A stretch of DNA of 64,000 nt from Frigidibacter sp. ROC022 (GCF_024723735.1 NZ_JANQDU010000002.1:325001-389000), one strand, 5' to 3'. Shown: positions 39,449 to 48,511, numbered from the stretch's first letter. Numbers and translations: made by a program. The notes: generated by a model not told the origin, from the letters alone.

Positions 39449-39949
39449 ATGCCGCAGAGCGCTCGCGACCAGTTCACCGCCACGCTGGGCGAAGCGACCG
39501 GGGCGGCCGAAGTGTTCGGCGCCCTGCACCGGCTGGCCGCGGCCGAGATCGGGGTGCGGCTGTTCTCGGTCACTCTGATCGATACGGCGGCCGGGCTGGC
39601 CAGAAGGGTCTATACAAGCGATTCGGCGGCCTATCCGCTGTCGGGAACCAAGCCGCTGGTCGAAAACGGCTTTCTGGCCACGGTCCGGGCGGGGCGCATG
39701 TATCACGCCAATTCGCCGCGGGAGATGCGGGCGGATTTCCCCGATCTGGCGGCGATCGAGTCCCTGGGCTGCGGCGCCGTCATCAACCTGCCGGTGATGG
39801 TCGCGGCGCGTCTGGCGGCGACGGTGAACCTGCTGGACGCCGCCGGGCGTTATGATCCCGGCACCGCGCTGCGCGCCCGGCAATGCCTGGCCCTTCCGGC
39901 GTTGGCGGCGGTGCTGGCCGCCGAGCGGCTCGGGCCCGCCCGGCCCTGA
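39449..39949 (+). CDS. GAF domain-containing protein
   Basis: A 166-residue protein made of a single GAF domain. VRLFSVTLIDTAAGLARRVY and ESLGCGAVINLPVMVAARL are its core strands, with ATVNLLDAAGRYD closing the fold. It has two cysteines only and lacks the three-Cys arrangement of free-methionine sulfoxide reductase, so a ligand-binding sensor role is more likely; the ligand is unknown. CCGGAGG lies 8 bases upstream of the ATG. Confidence 0.8.
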   Translation: MPQSARDQFTATLGEATGAAEVFGALHRLAAAEIGVRLFSVTLIDTAAGLARRVYTSDSAAYPLSGTKPLVENGFLATVRAGRMYHANSPREMRADFPDLAAIESLGCGAVINLPVMVAARLAATVNLLDAAGRYDPGTALRARQCLALPALAAVLAAERLGPARP

Positions 39950-40027
39950 CACCGAGATTACGGTTTGCCCGCGGCATCCGGGAACGATACCCATGGATGT
40001 GAGCCAATCTGGCCAGCAGAGGATGCC

Positions 40028-40696
40028 ATGACCGACAGCACCACCGCCGACTGGACGCAGCAGTTCCCCGGGCTCGCCGCCCTGCCTGCCGAGGTGCGCC
40101 AGGCCCTGCGCGAAGGTTCCCGCATCGTCACCGTGGCGGCGGGCACCCAGATCTTCGGCCCCGGCCAGAAGCCCGACCACCTGCTGATGCTGCTGGACGG
40201 CTCGGTCCGGGTTCAGCAACGCTCGGAGACCGGGCGCGAGGTTTTCCTCTACCGGATCAAGGCCGGGGAAAGCTGCGTGATGACCACCTCCTGCATGATG
40301 ACGATGGAGGAATACTCCGCCGAGGGCATCGCCGAGACCGATTGCCGCGCCGTGGCGATCCCGCGCAAGCTGTTCGACGACCTGCTGGGCGAGGCTCCGG
40401 CCTTCCGCCAGTTCGTCTTCAACACCTATTCGCGGCGGATCGCCGACCTGTTCAAGCTGGTCGACGACATCGTTTCGCGCCGGGTCGACGTGCGGCTGGC
40501 GGCACGGCTGCTGGCGCTGGCCGAGAACGGACGGGTGACGGCGACACATCAGGTTCTGGCCAACGAGCTGGGGTCGGCCCGTGAAGTGATTTCGCGCATC
40601 CTGCAGGATTTCCACCGCCGCGGCTGGATCGAGCAGGCAAGGGGCGAGATCACCCTGACCGCCCCGGCTGCGCTGGACCGGCTGGCACGCTCCTGA
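40028..40696 (+). CDS. Crp/Fnr family regulator with conserved cysteines
   Basis: A 222-residue regulator. The cyclic-nucleotide-binding-like domain contains DHLLMLLDGSVRVQ and GESCVMTTSCMM, and the HTH is HQVLANELGSAREVISRILQ. Cysteines at 83, 89 and 106 lie where a small effector would bind; the four-Cys Fe-S pattern of Fnr is absent. With a Blh-type hydrolase and SulP transporter downstream, a sulfide/persulfide-responsive role is plausible but inferred. Chosen ATG 40028 follows AGAGGATGCC. Confidence 0.85.
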   Translation: MTDSTTADWTQQFPGLAALPAEVRQALREGSRIVTVAAGTQIFGPGQKPDHLLMLLDGSVRVQQRSETGREVFLYRIKAGESCVMTTSCMMTMEEYSAEGIAETDCRAVAIPRKLFDDLLGEAPAFRQFVFNTYSRRIADLFKLVDDIVSRRVDVRLAARLLALAENGRVTATHQVLANELGSAREVISRILQDFHRRGWIEQARGEITLTAPAALDRLARS

Positions 40697-40723
40697 GCGA
40701 CCGGCTTGCCGGTCGGACAGTCT

Positions 40724-40740
40724 CGGTAACATAGTCACCG
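40724..40740. promoter_or_regulatory. Candidate operator between Crp/Fnr and blh genes
   Basis: CGGTAAC and GTCACCG form a 7-bp inverted repeat with one mismatch around ATA. It lies 28 bases past the regulator stop and 104 bases before blh. Size and symmetry suit a dimeric regulator; binding by the Crp/Fnr protein is inferred. Confidence 0.45.
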
Positions 40741-40844
40741 TGCCCGATGGGAGTGCTGTGCGACAAGAGGATAGCCGAGATCGGCCGCCCGGACGGGTCA
40801 GCACCCGTGCCTGCCGGTCCAACGTCAAGACGAAGGAGCATGAA

Positions 40845-41729
40845 ATGTCTTATCCCGTTGATATGTCAGTGAAGCCCGAAGTCACCGCATTCTTCGACCC
40901 CGCCACCAATACGATCAGCTATGTGGTCAAGGATCCCGACTCCGCCTCATGCGCGGTGGTCGATTCGGTCATGGATATCGACTATGCCGCGGGACGGATC
41001 GCCTATGAGCACGCCGATCAGATCATCTCCTTCATCTCGAAGAAGGGCCTGAAGCTGGAATGGCTGATCGAAACCCATGTCCATGCCGACCACCTTTCGG
41101 CGGCGCCCTATATCCAGGACCGTCTGGGTGGCAAGCTGGGAATCGGGCGCAACATCACCGTGGTCCAGGACGTCTTTGGCAAGGTCTTCAACGAGGGCAC
41201 CGAATTCCGCCGCGACGGCAGCCAGTTCGACCGGCTGTTTGATGATGGCGACACCTACAAGATCGGCGGCATGACCGCCTTTGCCATGCATACGCCGGGC
41301 CATACCCCGGCCTGCATGACGCATGTGGTCGGCGACGCGGCCTTTGTCGGAGACACCCTGTTCATGCCCGACGGCGGTTCGGCCCGGGCCGATTTCCCGG
41401 GTGGCGATGCCGGCGAGCTTTACGATTCGATCCAGAAGGTGCTTGCCCTGCCGGACGAGATGCGGCTGTTCATGTGCCACGACTACGGCCCGAACGGGCG
41501 CGACATCCAGTGGGAAACCTCGGTCGGAGAGGAAAAGAAGCACAACATCCATGTCGGCAACGGCACCACGCGCGAGGCTTTCATCAAGCTGCGGACCGAG
41601 CGGGACGCCAGCCTGGACATGCCGAAGCTGATCATTCCGTCGCTGCAGGTCAACATGCGCGGCGGCGAGTTGCCCGAGCCCGACGAGAGCGGCAAGCGTT
41701 TCCTGAAGGTGCCGCTGAACAGCCTCTAG
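40845..41729 (+). CDS. blh: Blh-type MBL-fold hydrolase (sulfur/persulfide dioxygenase-like)
   Basis: A 294-residue metallo-beta-lactamase-fold enzyme. The metal motif is ETHVHADHLSAAPY (HxHxDH), with further ligands in HTPGHTPAC and GDTLF, and MCHDYG near the end. The N-terminal KPEVTAFFDPATNTISYVV and GSQFDRLFDDGDTY match the Blh family of BigR-Blh operons, shown to be sulfur dioxygenases in plant-associated bacteria. It probably oxidises persulfide to sulfite in the cytoplasm. GAAGGAG precedes the ATG by 6 bases. SulP follows. Confidence 0.85.
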   Translation: MSYPVDMSVKPEVTAFFDPATNTISYVVKDPDSASCAVVDSVMDIDYAAGRIAYEHADQIISFISKKGLKLEWLIETHVHADHLSAAPYIQDRLGGKLGIGRNITVVQDVFGKVFNEGTEFRRDGSQFDRLFDDGDTYKIGGMTAFAMHTPGHTPACMTHVVGDAAFVGDTLFMPDGGSARADFPGGDAGELYDSIQKVLALPDEMRLFMCHDYGPNGRDIQWETSVGEEKKHNIHVGNGTTREAFIKLRTERDASLDMPKLIIPSLQVNMRGGELPEPDESGKRFLKVPLNSL

Positions 41730-41789
41730 GATCATGGCGCCCCGTTCCGTGCCGTCCGGCATCGCCCACCCTCTGCAGACCGCGCCCAG

Positions 41790-41803
41790 GATGTCCGGAC
41801 ATC
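41790..41803. repeat. Perfect 14-bp palindrome before sulP
   Basis: GATGTCCGGACATC is a perfect palindrome without spacer, 35 bases before the SulP start and 60 after blh. It could be an operator or processing hairpin; there is no T-run. Confidence 0.4.
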
Positions 41804-41837
41804 GTGCCGGATATCGGGGCCACGAATGGATTGCGTC

Positions 41838-43589
41838 ATGAAACGCTATTTCCCGATCCTCGAATGGGGCCGCCACTACAACCGCGATCAGGCCACCAGC
41901 GATCTTGTGGCGGCGGTGATCGTCACCGTGATGCTGATCCCGCAGTCGCTGGCCTATGCGCTGCTGGCCGGACTGCCGGCGCAGGTCGGGCTCTATGCCT
42001 CGATCGTGCCGCTGCTGGCCTATGCGGTCTTCGGCACCTCGCGGGCGCTGGCGGTCGGGCCGGTCGCGGTGGTCTCGCTGATGACCGCCGCGGCGATTGC
42101 CCGTCTGGGCCTGGACGATCCGGCGGCAGCGATGGCGGCGGCGATGGTGCTGGCCTTCCTGTCCGGGCTTGTGCTGCTTGCGATGGGGCTGTTCCGGCTG
42201 GGGTTTCTGGCCAATTTCCTGTCGCATCCGGTGGTGGCGGGCTTCATCACCGCCTCGGGCATCCTGATCGCCACCAGCCAGGCACGGCATATCCTGGGCC
42301 TGCCCGGCGGCGGCGAGAACCTGCTCGAGATGCTGGAGAACCTGTGGTCCGACCTGGACCGGACCAACCTGCCGACGCTGGCCATCGGGCTGCCGGCGCT
42401 GGTCTTCCTGTTCTGGGTCCGCAAGGGGCTGAAGCCGCTGCTGATCCGCTGGGGGCTGCGCGGCCGGGCGGCGGATATCGGCGCCAGGACCGGGCCGGTG
42501 CTGGCCATCATAGTCTCTACATTGGTGGTCTGGGGCCTCGATCTGGCCAATCACGGCGTTGCCATTGTCGGCACAGTGCCGCAGGGGCTGCCACCGCTGC
42601 GGCTGCCGGTCTTCGACCTGGGGCTCTGGTCCTCGCTGATCGTGCCGGCGGTGCTGATCTCGATCATCGGCTTTGTCGAATCGGTCTCGGTCGCGCAGAC
42701 GCTGGCGGCCAAGCGGCGGCAGCGGATCGTGCCGGACCAGGAGCTGATCGGTCTGGGCGCGGCCAATATCGGTGCGGCGATTTCGGGCGGCTACCCGGTG
42801 ACCGGGGGCTTTGCCCGCTCGGTCGTCAATTTCGATGCCGGGGCCGAGACACCGGCGGCGGGCGCCTTTACCGCCGTCGGCATCGCGCTGGCGACGCTGG
42901 CGCTGACCCCGCTGCTGTTCTTCCTGCCCAAGGCGGTGCTGGCGGCGACGATCATCGCGGCGGTCATGTCGCTGGTCGATCTGTCGATCCTGAGCCGCGC
43001 CTGGCGCTATTCCCATGCCGATTTCGCCGCCGTCGCGGCGACGATCCTGCTGACCCTCCTGATCGGGGTCGAAGCGGGGGTTTCCGCCGGGGTCGGCCTG
43101 TCGGTGCTGCTGCTGCTCTGGCGCACCTCGCGCCCGCATATCGCCGAGATCGGCTGCATCGAGGGCACCGAGCATTTTCGCAACATCAACCGGCATCAGG
43201 TGGTGACCCATCCCGAGATCCTGATGATCCGGGTCGATGAAAGCCTGTCCTTCGCCAATTCCCGCTATCTCGAGGACTACATCCTGGACCGGACCGCGGA
43301 GTCCAAGGGGCTGAAACACGTGGTGCTCATGTGCTCGGCGGTCAATGACATCGACCTGAGCGCGCTGGAAAGCCTCGAAGCGATCGACCGGCGACTGGTG
43401 GACATGGGCGCCAAGCTGCACCTGTCCGAGGTCAAGGGGCCGGTCACCGACAAGCTCTCGCGGACCCGGTTCCTGCAACATCTCTCGGGCCAGATGTTCC
43501 TGTCGCAATACGATGCCTGGCGCACCCTTCGCGGTGTCTGCGGTGCGCCGCTGAAGCCGGTGCCGGAGCCGAAAGCCGCTGCGGTTTGA
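41838..43589 (+). CDS. SulP family anion permease with STAS domain
   Basis: A 583-residue transporter. About 12 hydrophobic segments start after PILEWGRHYNRDQATSDLVA; VMLIPQSLAYALLAGLP and GGYPVTGGFARSVVN are SulP signatures. A cytoplasmic STAS domain follows (about residues 440-560, LMIRVDESLSFANSRYLEDY). SulP proteins move sulfate, bicarbonate or other anions. Following a sulfur dioxygenase-like gene, export or uptake of sulfite or sulfate is likely. An alternative ATG lies at 41826; 41838 has GGA 7 bases before it and matches the conserved start. Confidence 0.92.
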   Translation: MKRYFPILEWGRHYNRDQATSDLVAAVIVTVMLIPQSLAYALLAGLPAQVGLYASIVPLLAYAVFGTSRALAVGPVAVVSLMTAAAIARLGLDDPAAAMAAAMVLAFLSGLVLLAMGLFRLGFLANFLSHPVVAGFITASGILIATSQARHILGLPGGGENLLEMLENLWSDLDRTNLPTLAIGLPALVFLFWVRKGLKPLLIRWGLRGRAADIGARTGPVLAIIVSTLVVWGLDLANHGVAIVGTVPQGLPPLRLPVFDLGLWSSLIVPAVLISIIGFVESVSVAQTLAAKRRQRIVPDQELIGLGAANIGAAISGGYPVTGGFARSVVNFDAGAETPAAGAFTAVGIALATLALTPLLFFLPKAVLAATIIAAVMSLVDLSILSRAWRYSHADFAAVAATILLTLLIGVEAGVSAGVGLSVLLLLWRTSRPHIAEIGCIEGTEHFRNINRHQVVTHPEILMIRVDESLSFANSRYLEDYILDRTAESKGLKHVVLMCSAVNDIDLSALESLEAIDRRLVDMGAKLHLSEVKGPVTDKLSRTRFLQHLSGQMFLSQYDAWRTLRGVCGAPLKPVPEPKAAAV

Positions 43590-43709
43590 CCTGGCTCAAC
43601 GCGGGCCGGGCCGGGATCGGGCAGGCTTCGGGCGGTGGCCCGGCCGGGCTCTGATCTGTTCGGAACATCGGCAGCCGGCCGCCTACGAGGAACCGATGGG
43701 AGAGCGACC

Positions 43710-44465
43710 ATGAGCATGGATTTTGACGGCAAGTCGGCCATCGTGACCGGGGCAGGCTCCGGCATCGGCGCCGAGATCGCGCGTGAGCTTGCGGCCGGGG
43801 GCGCGAAGGTTCTGATCGCCGATCTGTCCCCGGACGTCGCCGGAAAGGTCGCGGACGAGATCGCATCGGCCGGCGGGACCGCCGAGGCCTTTCAGGTCGA
43901 TGTCGCCGACCCGGCGCGGGCCGAGGCGATGGTCGCGCGGGCGGTGGAGCTGTGGGGCGGGCTCGATCTGGCGGTGAACAACGCCGGGATCGGCGGTGCC
44001 TCGGCCCCGGTCGGGGACTATCCGCTGGACAGCTGGAAGCAGGTCATCGACGTGAACCTGAACGGAGTTTTCTACTGTCTGCGCTACGAACTGGCGGCCA
44101 TGGCCAAGGGCAAGGGCGGTGCGGTGGTCAACATGGCCTCGATCCTGGGATCGGTCGGTTTTGCCGGCTCTTCTGCCTATGTGGCGGCGAAACACGCGCT
44201 GCTCGGTCTGACCAAGACCGCGGCGCTGGACCATGCCAAGCAGAACATCCGGGTGAATGCCGTCGGACCGGGCTTCATCGACACGCCGCTGCTCAGCGCG
44301 AATCTGGACGAGGCGACGATGGCGGCGCTGGCCGGAATGCACCCGGTCGGCCGGATCGGCAAACCGGCCGAGGTGGCGGCGCTGACCTGCTTCCTGCTGT
44401 CGGACCGGGCCAGCTTCATCAACGGCAGCTACCACCTGGTGGATGGCGGCTATACCGCACAGTAG
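43710..44465 (+). CDS. SDR family oxidoreductase
   Basis: A 251-residue classical SDR. The cofactor site is VTGAGSGIGAEI with IADLSPD at the end of beta-2 (Asp, NAD-preferring); NNAGIGGAS, ASILGSVGFA (catalytic Ser) and YVAAKHALL (YxxxK) follow. GPGFIDTPLL and HLVDGGYTAQ complete the family pattern. GGGAGA precedes the ATG at 43710 by 6 bases. The GMC oxidoreductase gene starts about 50 bases downstream, so both may act on the same alcohol or aldehyde series. Confidence 0.88.
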   Translation: MSMDFDGKSAIVTGAGSGIGAEIARELAAGGAKVLIADLSPDVAGKVADEIASAGGTAEAFQVDVADPARAEAMVARAVELWGGLDLAVNNAGIGGASAPVGDYPLDSWKQVIDVNLNGVFYCLRYELAAMAKGKGGAVVNMASILGSVGFAGSSAYVAAKHALLGLTKTAALDHAKQNIRVNAVGPGFIDTPLLSANLDEATMAALAGMHPVGRIGKPAEVAALTCFLLSDRASFINGSYHLVDGGYTAQ

Positions 44466-44513
44466 CCGTCCGGCTTGCGGCACGCCGGCCGGCGCGTCAT
44501 GCTGGCCGGCAGG

Positions 44514-46115
44514 ATGGATGCGTTCGACTACATCATCGTCGGCGCCGGCAGCGCGGGATCGCTTCTGGCCAACCGGCTGAGCGAGAAGCATCGGGTTCTG
44601 CTGCTCGAGGCCGGCGGGCGCGACACCTATCCCTGGATTCACATACCGGTCGGCTATCTCTATTGCATCGGCAATCCCCGCACCGACTGGGGCTTTCGCA
44701 CCATGGCCGAGCCGCAGCTGGGCGGGCGCAGCCTGCTCTACCCGCGCGGCCGGGTTCTGGGCGGCTGCTCCTCGATCAACGGGATGCTCTATCTGCGTGG
44801 GCAGGCGGCGGATTACGACGGCTGGCGCCAGTCGGGGCTGACCGGCTGGGGTTGGGACGATGTGCTGCCGCATTTCCTGAAAGCCGAGGACAACGCCGGC
44901 CCGCCGGACGAGATGCATGGCCAGGGCGGCGAATGGCGGGTCGATGCACAGCGGTTACGGTGGGAGATACTCGACCGGTTCCACGAGGCCGCGGTGGCGG
45001 CGGGCATCCCGGCGATCAGCGATTTCAACCGCGGCGACAACGAAGGCGTCGCCTATTTCCGGGTGAACCAGAAGAACGGCTGGCGGCTGAACACGGCGCG
45101 GGCCTTTCTGCGCCCGGCCCTGAAGCGCGGCAATCTGAAGATCGTGACCCATGCCCAGGCCGAGAGCCTGATCTTCGACGATGGCCGTGTCACCGGAGTC
45201 CGCTGGCGCCGCGGCGGGCTGGTCGAAGAGGCGCGGGCCGGGGCCGAGGTGGTGCTGAGCGCCGGGGCGATCGGCTCGCCACAGCTTCTGATGCTGTCGG
45301 GGATCGGCCCGGCGGAGCATCTGCGCTCGATGGGGATCGAGGTGCGGCGCGACATGCCCGGCATAGGCAGCAATCTGCAGGACCATCTGCAACTGCGCTG
45401 CGCCTACAGGATCACCGGGGCGAAGACCCTCAACACCATGTCGGCCAGCCTGTTCGGGAAGGCGAAGATCGCGGCGGAATACGCCCTGCGCCGGACCGGG
45501 CCGATGTCGATGGCGCCGTCGCAGCTGGGTGTCTTCGCACGGTCGCGCCCCGAGGTGGCGACGGCGGACCTGGAGTTTCATGTCCAGCCCCTGTCCCTGG
45601 ATGCCTTCGGCGAGCCGCTGCACGATTTCGACGCCTTCACCGCCAGCGTCTGCAACCTGCGGCCGCAGAGTCGCGGCACGGTGCGGCTGGCGGGGCCGGA
45701 TCCGACACGGCACCCGGAAATCCGGCCGAACTACCTGTCGGCCGAGGCCGACCGGCAGGTGGCGGCGGATGCGATCCGGCTGACCCGCCGGATCGTCGAA
45801 CAGGAGCCGCTGGCCCGGCATGATCCACAGGAATTCCGCCCCGGCCCGGAGGTCGGCGATGACGATGCCGCGCTGGCCCGCGCGGCGGGCGAGATCGGCA
45901 CCACCATCTTTCACCCGGTCGGAACCGTTCGCATGGGCGCCGATGTCGAGGCGCCCCTGGATGCCGAGTTGCGGCTGCGCGGGGTCGCGGGGCTTCGCGT
46001 GGCCGATGCCAGCGTCATGCCGACGATCACCAGCGGCAACACCAACGCCCCGACGATGATGATCGCGGAAAAGGCGGCGGCGATGATCCTGGCCGCCTCT
46101 GCGGGCCGTGCCTGA
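44514..46115 (+). CDS. GMC family FAD-dependent oxidoreductase (alcohol/choline dehydrogenase-like)
   Basis: A 533-residue flavoprotein. FDYIIVGAGSAGSLLANRL binds FAD, followed by VLLLEAGG, PRGRVLGGCSSINGMLYLRG (GMC signature 1) and GAIGSPQLLMLSGIGP (signature 2). The active-site histidine is in IFHPVGTVRMG, and NTNAPTMMIAEKA closes the protein. Members include choline dehydrogenase and AlkJ-type alcohol dehydrogenases; RXRG-type sequence (YLRGQAADYDGW) is common to both. An earlier in-frame ATG at 44499 would add five residues; neither has an ideal ribosome binding site. Confidence 0.9.
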   Translation: MDAFDYIIVGAGSAGSLLANRLSEKHRVLLLEAGGRDTYPWIHIPVGYLYCIGNPRTDWGFRTMAEPQLGGRSLLYPRGRVLGGCSSINGMLYLRGQAADYDGWRQSGLTGWGWDDVLPHFLKAEDNAGPPDEMHGQGGEWRVDAQRLRWEILDRFHEAAVAAGIPAISDFNRGDNEGVAYFRVNQKNGWRLNTARAFLRPALKRGNLKIVTHAQAESLIFDDGRVTGVRWRRGGLVEEARAGAEVVLSAGAIGSPQLLMLSGIGPAEHLRSMGIEVRRDMPGIGSNLQDHLQLRCAYRITGAKTLNTMSASLFGKAKIAAEYALRRTGPMSMAPSQLGVFARSRPEVATADLEFHVQPLSLDAFGEPLHDFDAFTASVCNLRPQSRGTVRLAGPDPTRHPEIRPNYLSAEADRQVAADAIRLTRRIVEQEPLARHDPQEFRPGPEVGDDDAALARAAGEIGTTIFHPVGTVRMGADVEAPLDAELRLRGVAGLRVADASVMPTITSGNTNAPTMMIAEKAAAMILAASAGRA

Positions 46116-46225
46116 CTGGCACGGGGCAGGTTTCATCGACCCGGATAAAACCCGAGATGTTTTCTTGACCCGATGTTCACGTCGCCCTGCTAGCACGTCC
46201 CCAAGGGTGAACATGAGGTGGTGGG

Positions 46226-47059
46226 ATGAGCGCGAAACACAACGCGCCCGTCATCATCAAGCGGAAGAAGATCGTTCAGGCCGGCGGGCACCATGGCGGT
46301 GCCTGGAAGGTCGCCTATGCCGACTTCGTGACGGCCTTGATGGCCTTCTTCCTCTTGATGTGGCTGTTGAACGCGACGACGGAGAAACAGCGCAAGGGCA
46401 TTGCGGATTACTTCAATCCGACGATCCCGATCAACCGTGTCTCGGGCGGCGGGGATGGCGTCTTCGGCGGCGAATCCGTGTTTTCCGAGGACAACCTGGC
46501 CGAGAACGCCGAAGCCGGAGCCGAGCCGCCGGGCGACGCGCCGCCGACCGGCCAGAGTGGCGCGGGCACGGGGGCGGCCGGTGACGAGGCCAGGGCGTTC
46601 GGCGCGATCGAAAGGGCGCTCAGCGCCCAGTCGGGAGAAAGCATGGCCGCCGACCGGACCCTGCGCCACATCGTCACACGGGTGACCGACGAAGGCCTGA
46701 TCATCGAGCTGTTCGATCTGGAGGGCGACCCGTTGTTCGAGGCCGACGGCATCACGCCGACGCCGCTGCTGGTCGATCTCGCGGATGTGCTGGCGCGGGT
46801 CTTCGATCTGGTCGGCAACCCGGTGGCGGTCAATGGCCATGTGCGCTCCTACCCGGTCGTCCTGGCCCGGGACCCGGTCTGGCCGCTCAGCTGGGAACGC
46901 GCCGGCGCGCTGCGCGCGTTGATCGTCGAGGCGGGGCTGGATGACCGCCGCTTCACCCGGGTCGCCGGATTTGCAGACCGCGATCCGGTGGCCGTCAACC
47001 CGGCTTCGGTGCGCAACAACCGGCTGGAGGTGATCCTGCTGAGGGCCGAGCTGTCCTGA
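46226..47059 (+). CDS. motB: Flagellar motor stator protein MotB
   Basis: A 277-residue stator protein. A basic cytoplasmic end (IIKRKKIVQAGGHHGGAWK) leads into the single membrane helix with YADFVTALMAFFLLMW, where Asp33 is the proton-carrying residue. A Gly/Ala/Pro-rich linker and an OmpA-like peptidoglycan-binding domain follow (NGHVRSYPVV, SWERAGALRALIVEAG). GGTGGTGGG is just before the ATG. It heads the flagellar locus but motA lies 10 kb away, unlike the usual adjacent pair. Confidence 0.93.
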   Translation: MSAKHNAPVIIKRKKIVQAGGHHGGAWKVAYADFVTALMAFFLLMWLLNATTEKQRKGIADYFNPTIPINRVSGGGDGVFGGESVFSEDNLAENAEAGAEPPGDAPPTGQSGAGTGAAGDEARAFGAIERALSAQSGESMAADRTLRHIVTRVTDEGLIIELFDLEGDPLFEADGITPTPLLVDLADVLARVFDLVGNPVAVNGHVRSYPVVLARDPVWPLSWERAGALRALIVEAGLDDRRFTRVAGFADRDPVAVNPASVRNNRLEVILLRAELS

Positions 47060-47093
47060 ACCGGCAGACGGCCCGCCACGCGGCCATGCGGCG

Positions 47094-47108
47094 TTAGGCA
47101 GAGCTTAA
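47094..47108 (+). promoter_or_regulatory. CtrA-like box upstream of flgE
   Basis: TTAG-N7-TTAA with exactly 7 bases between halves matches the CtrA consensus TTAA-N7-TTAA in seven of eight positions. It lies 54 bases before the flgE start in an otherwise GC-rich gap after motB. Confidence 0.6.
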
Positions 47109-47161
47109 GGGTTCTCACCTAGGAATGGCAGGACAGGTCGTTGCATCAGAAAGGCGCACCC

Positions 47162-48469
47162 ATGACCATTTCCTCTTCGCTCGCCGCGGGCGTCGCAGGG
47201 CTCTTTGCCAATGCGACACGGCTGGCCACCATCTCGGACAATATCGCCAACTCGGGCACCTTCGGCTACAAGCGGGCCACGGCCGATTTCAATTCCTTCG
47301 TGATCAACAGCTCACGCGGCGCCGGGACCTATTCGGCGGGCGGAGTGCGCGCCGGAACGGCCCGGCTGATCGACGAACACGGGGCACTGGTCTCGACCTC
47401 GAATGCCACCGATATCGCGGTCTCGGGGCGCGGGATGCTGCCGGTCACGCCCTCGGTCTCGCTCGGGGCAAGCACCGGCGACCAGCCGATGATGATGACC
47501 ACGACGGGATCGTTCCGGACCGATGACAACGGGGTGCTGCGCACCGATTCGGGGCTGGTCCTGCTGGGCTGGCCGGCGAATGCCGACGGCACGATCCCGA
47601 CCTATCCGCGCGACACGATGGTCGGGCTGGAACCGGTGGTCATCAACGCCAACCAGACGGCCGGGGATCCGACCACCCGGATGAACATGGGCGTCAACCT
47701 GCCGGCAACGGCGACCGAGGCCGGGGCGGCGGGCGACCCGCTGAACCTCCAGATCGAGTATTTCGGCAATCTCGGCACTTCCGAGACCCTGGGCGTCAGC
47801 TTCACGCCCACGGTCCCGGCGTCGGGCTCGTCCAACACCTGGACCATGGTGGTGACCGACAGCGCCCAGGGCAATGCGGTGATCGGAGAATACACCCTGA
47901 CCTTTGACGATACCCGTGGCGACGGTGGCACGCTGGCCTCGGTCAGCGTGGTTTCGGGCGGCACCTACAACGCAGCCGACGGCACGCTCGACCTGACTGT
48001 CGCGGGCGGGCCGATGACGGTGACGATCGGCAAGCTGGGCGACCCGAACGGGTTGACCCAGCTTTCGGACAGTTTCGCGCCCACCGCGATCACCAAGGAC
48101 GGTTCGCCGGTCGGCAACCTGACGGCGGTGGAGGTGGACGAGAACGGCTATGTCACCGCCACCTATGACACCGGCTTCACCCGCCGCATCTATCAGGTGC
48201 CGCTGGTTGACGTACCGAACATGAACGGGCTGACCGCGCTGTCGAACCAGGTCTATCAGGTCTCGCCCGACAGCGGCTCGTTCTTCCTCTGGGATGCCGG
48301 CGACGGCCCGACGGGGGCGGTGGTGGGCTATGCCCGCGAAGGCTCCACCACCGATGTGGCGGCCGAGCTGACGCAGCTGATCCAGACCCAGCGGGCCTAT
48401 TCCTCGAACGCCAAGGTGATCCAGACGGTGGACGAGATGCTGCAGGAAACCACGAACATCAAGCGCTGA
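47162..48469 (+). CDS. flgE: Flagellar hook protein FlgE
   Basis: A 435-residue hook subunit. The N-terminal helix has the rod/hook pattern (SSLAAGVAGLFANATRLATI then SDNIANSGTFGYKRA), and the C-terminal helix ends AYSSNAKVIQTVDEMLQETT, both needed for assembly; the middle is the variable surface domain with LVLLGWPANADGT. It polymerises into the hook outside the cell, exported by the flagellar type III system. AAAGG lies 8 bases upstream. Probably the first gene of flgE-flgK-flgL-flgI under the CtrA-like box. Confidence 0.94.
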   Translation: MTISSSLAAGVAGLFANATRLATISDNIANSGTFGYKRATADFNSFVINSSRGAGTYSAGGVRAGTARLIDEHGALVSTSNATDIAVSGRGMLPVTPSVSLGASTGDQPMMMTTTGSFRTDDNGVLRTDSGLVLLGWPANADGTIPTYPRDTMVGLEPVVINANQTAGDPTTRMNMGVNLPATATEAGAAGDPLNLQIEYFGNLGTSETLGVSFTPTVPASGSSNTWTMVVTDSAQGNAVIGEYTLTFDDTRGDGGTLASVSVVSGGTYNAADGTLDLTVAGGPMTVTIGKLGDPNGLTQLSDSFAPTAITKDGSPVGNLTAVEVDENGYVTATYDTGFTRRIYQVPLVDVPNMNGLTALSNQVYQVSPDSGSFFLWDAGDGPTGAVVGYAREGSTTDVAAELTQLIQTQRAYSSNAKVIQTVDEMLQETTNIKR

Positions 48470-48511
48470 CCCCGGACGCGTTGAGGAAGGACCGGGCAGG
48501 AGGGCTGCGGA

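Noticed and set aside
40947-43508. An 853-codon open frame antisense to blh and sulP
   Set aside because: Composition typical of a shadow frame; the opposite-strand genes have clear catalytic and membrane motifs.
43604-43645. GGCCGGGCC and GGCCCGGCC as a terminator after sulP
   Set aside because: Nine-base arms but a 24-base loop and no T-run; such repeats occur by chance in GC-rich gaps.
46165-46193. TTGACC-N17-TGCTAG before motB as a sigma-70 promoter
   Set aside because: The -35 is good but the -10 agrees with TATAAT at only two positions, so I do not list it as a feature.
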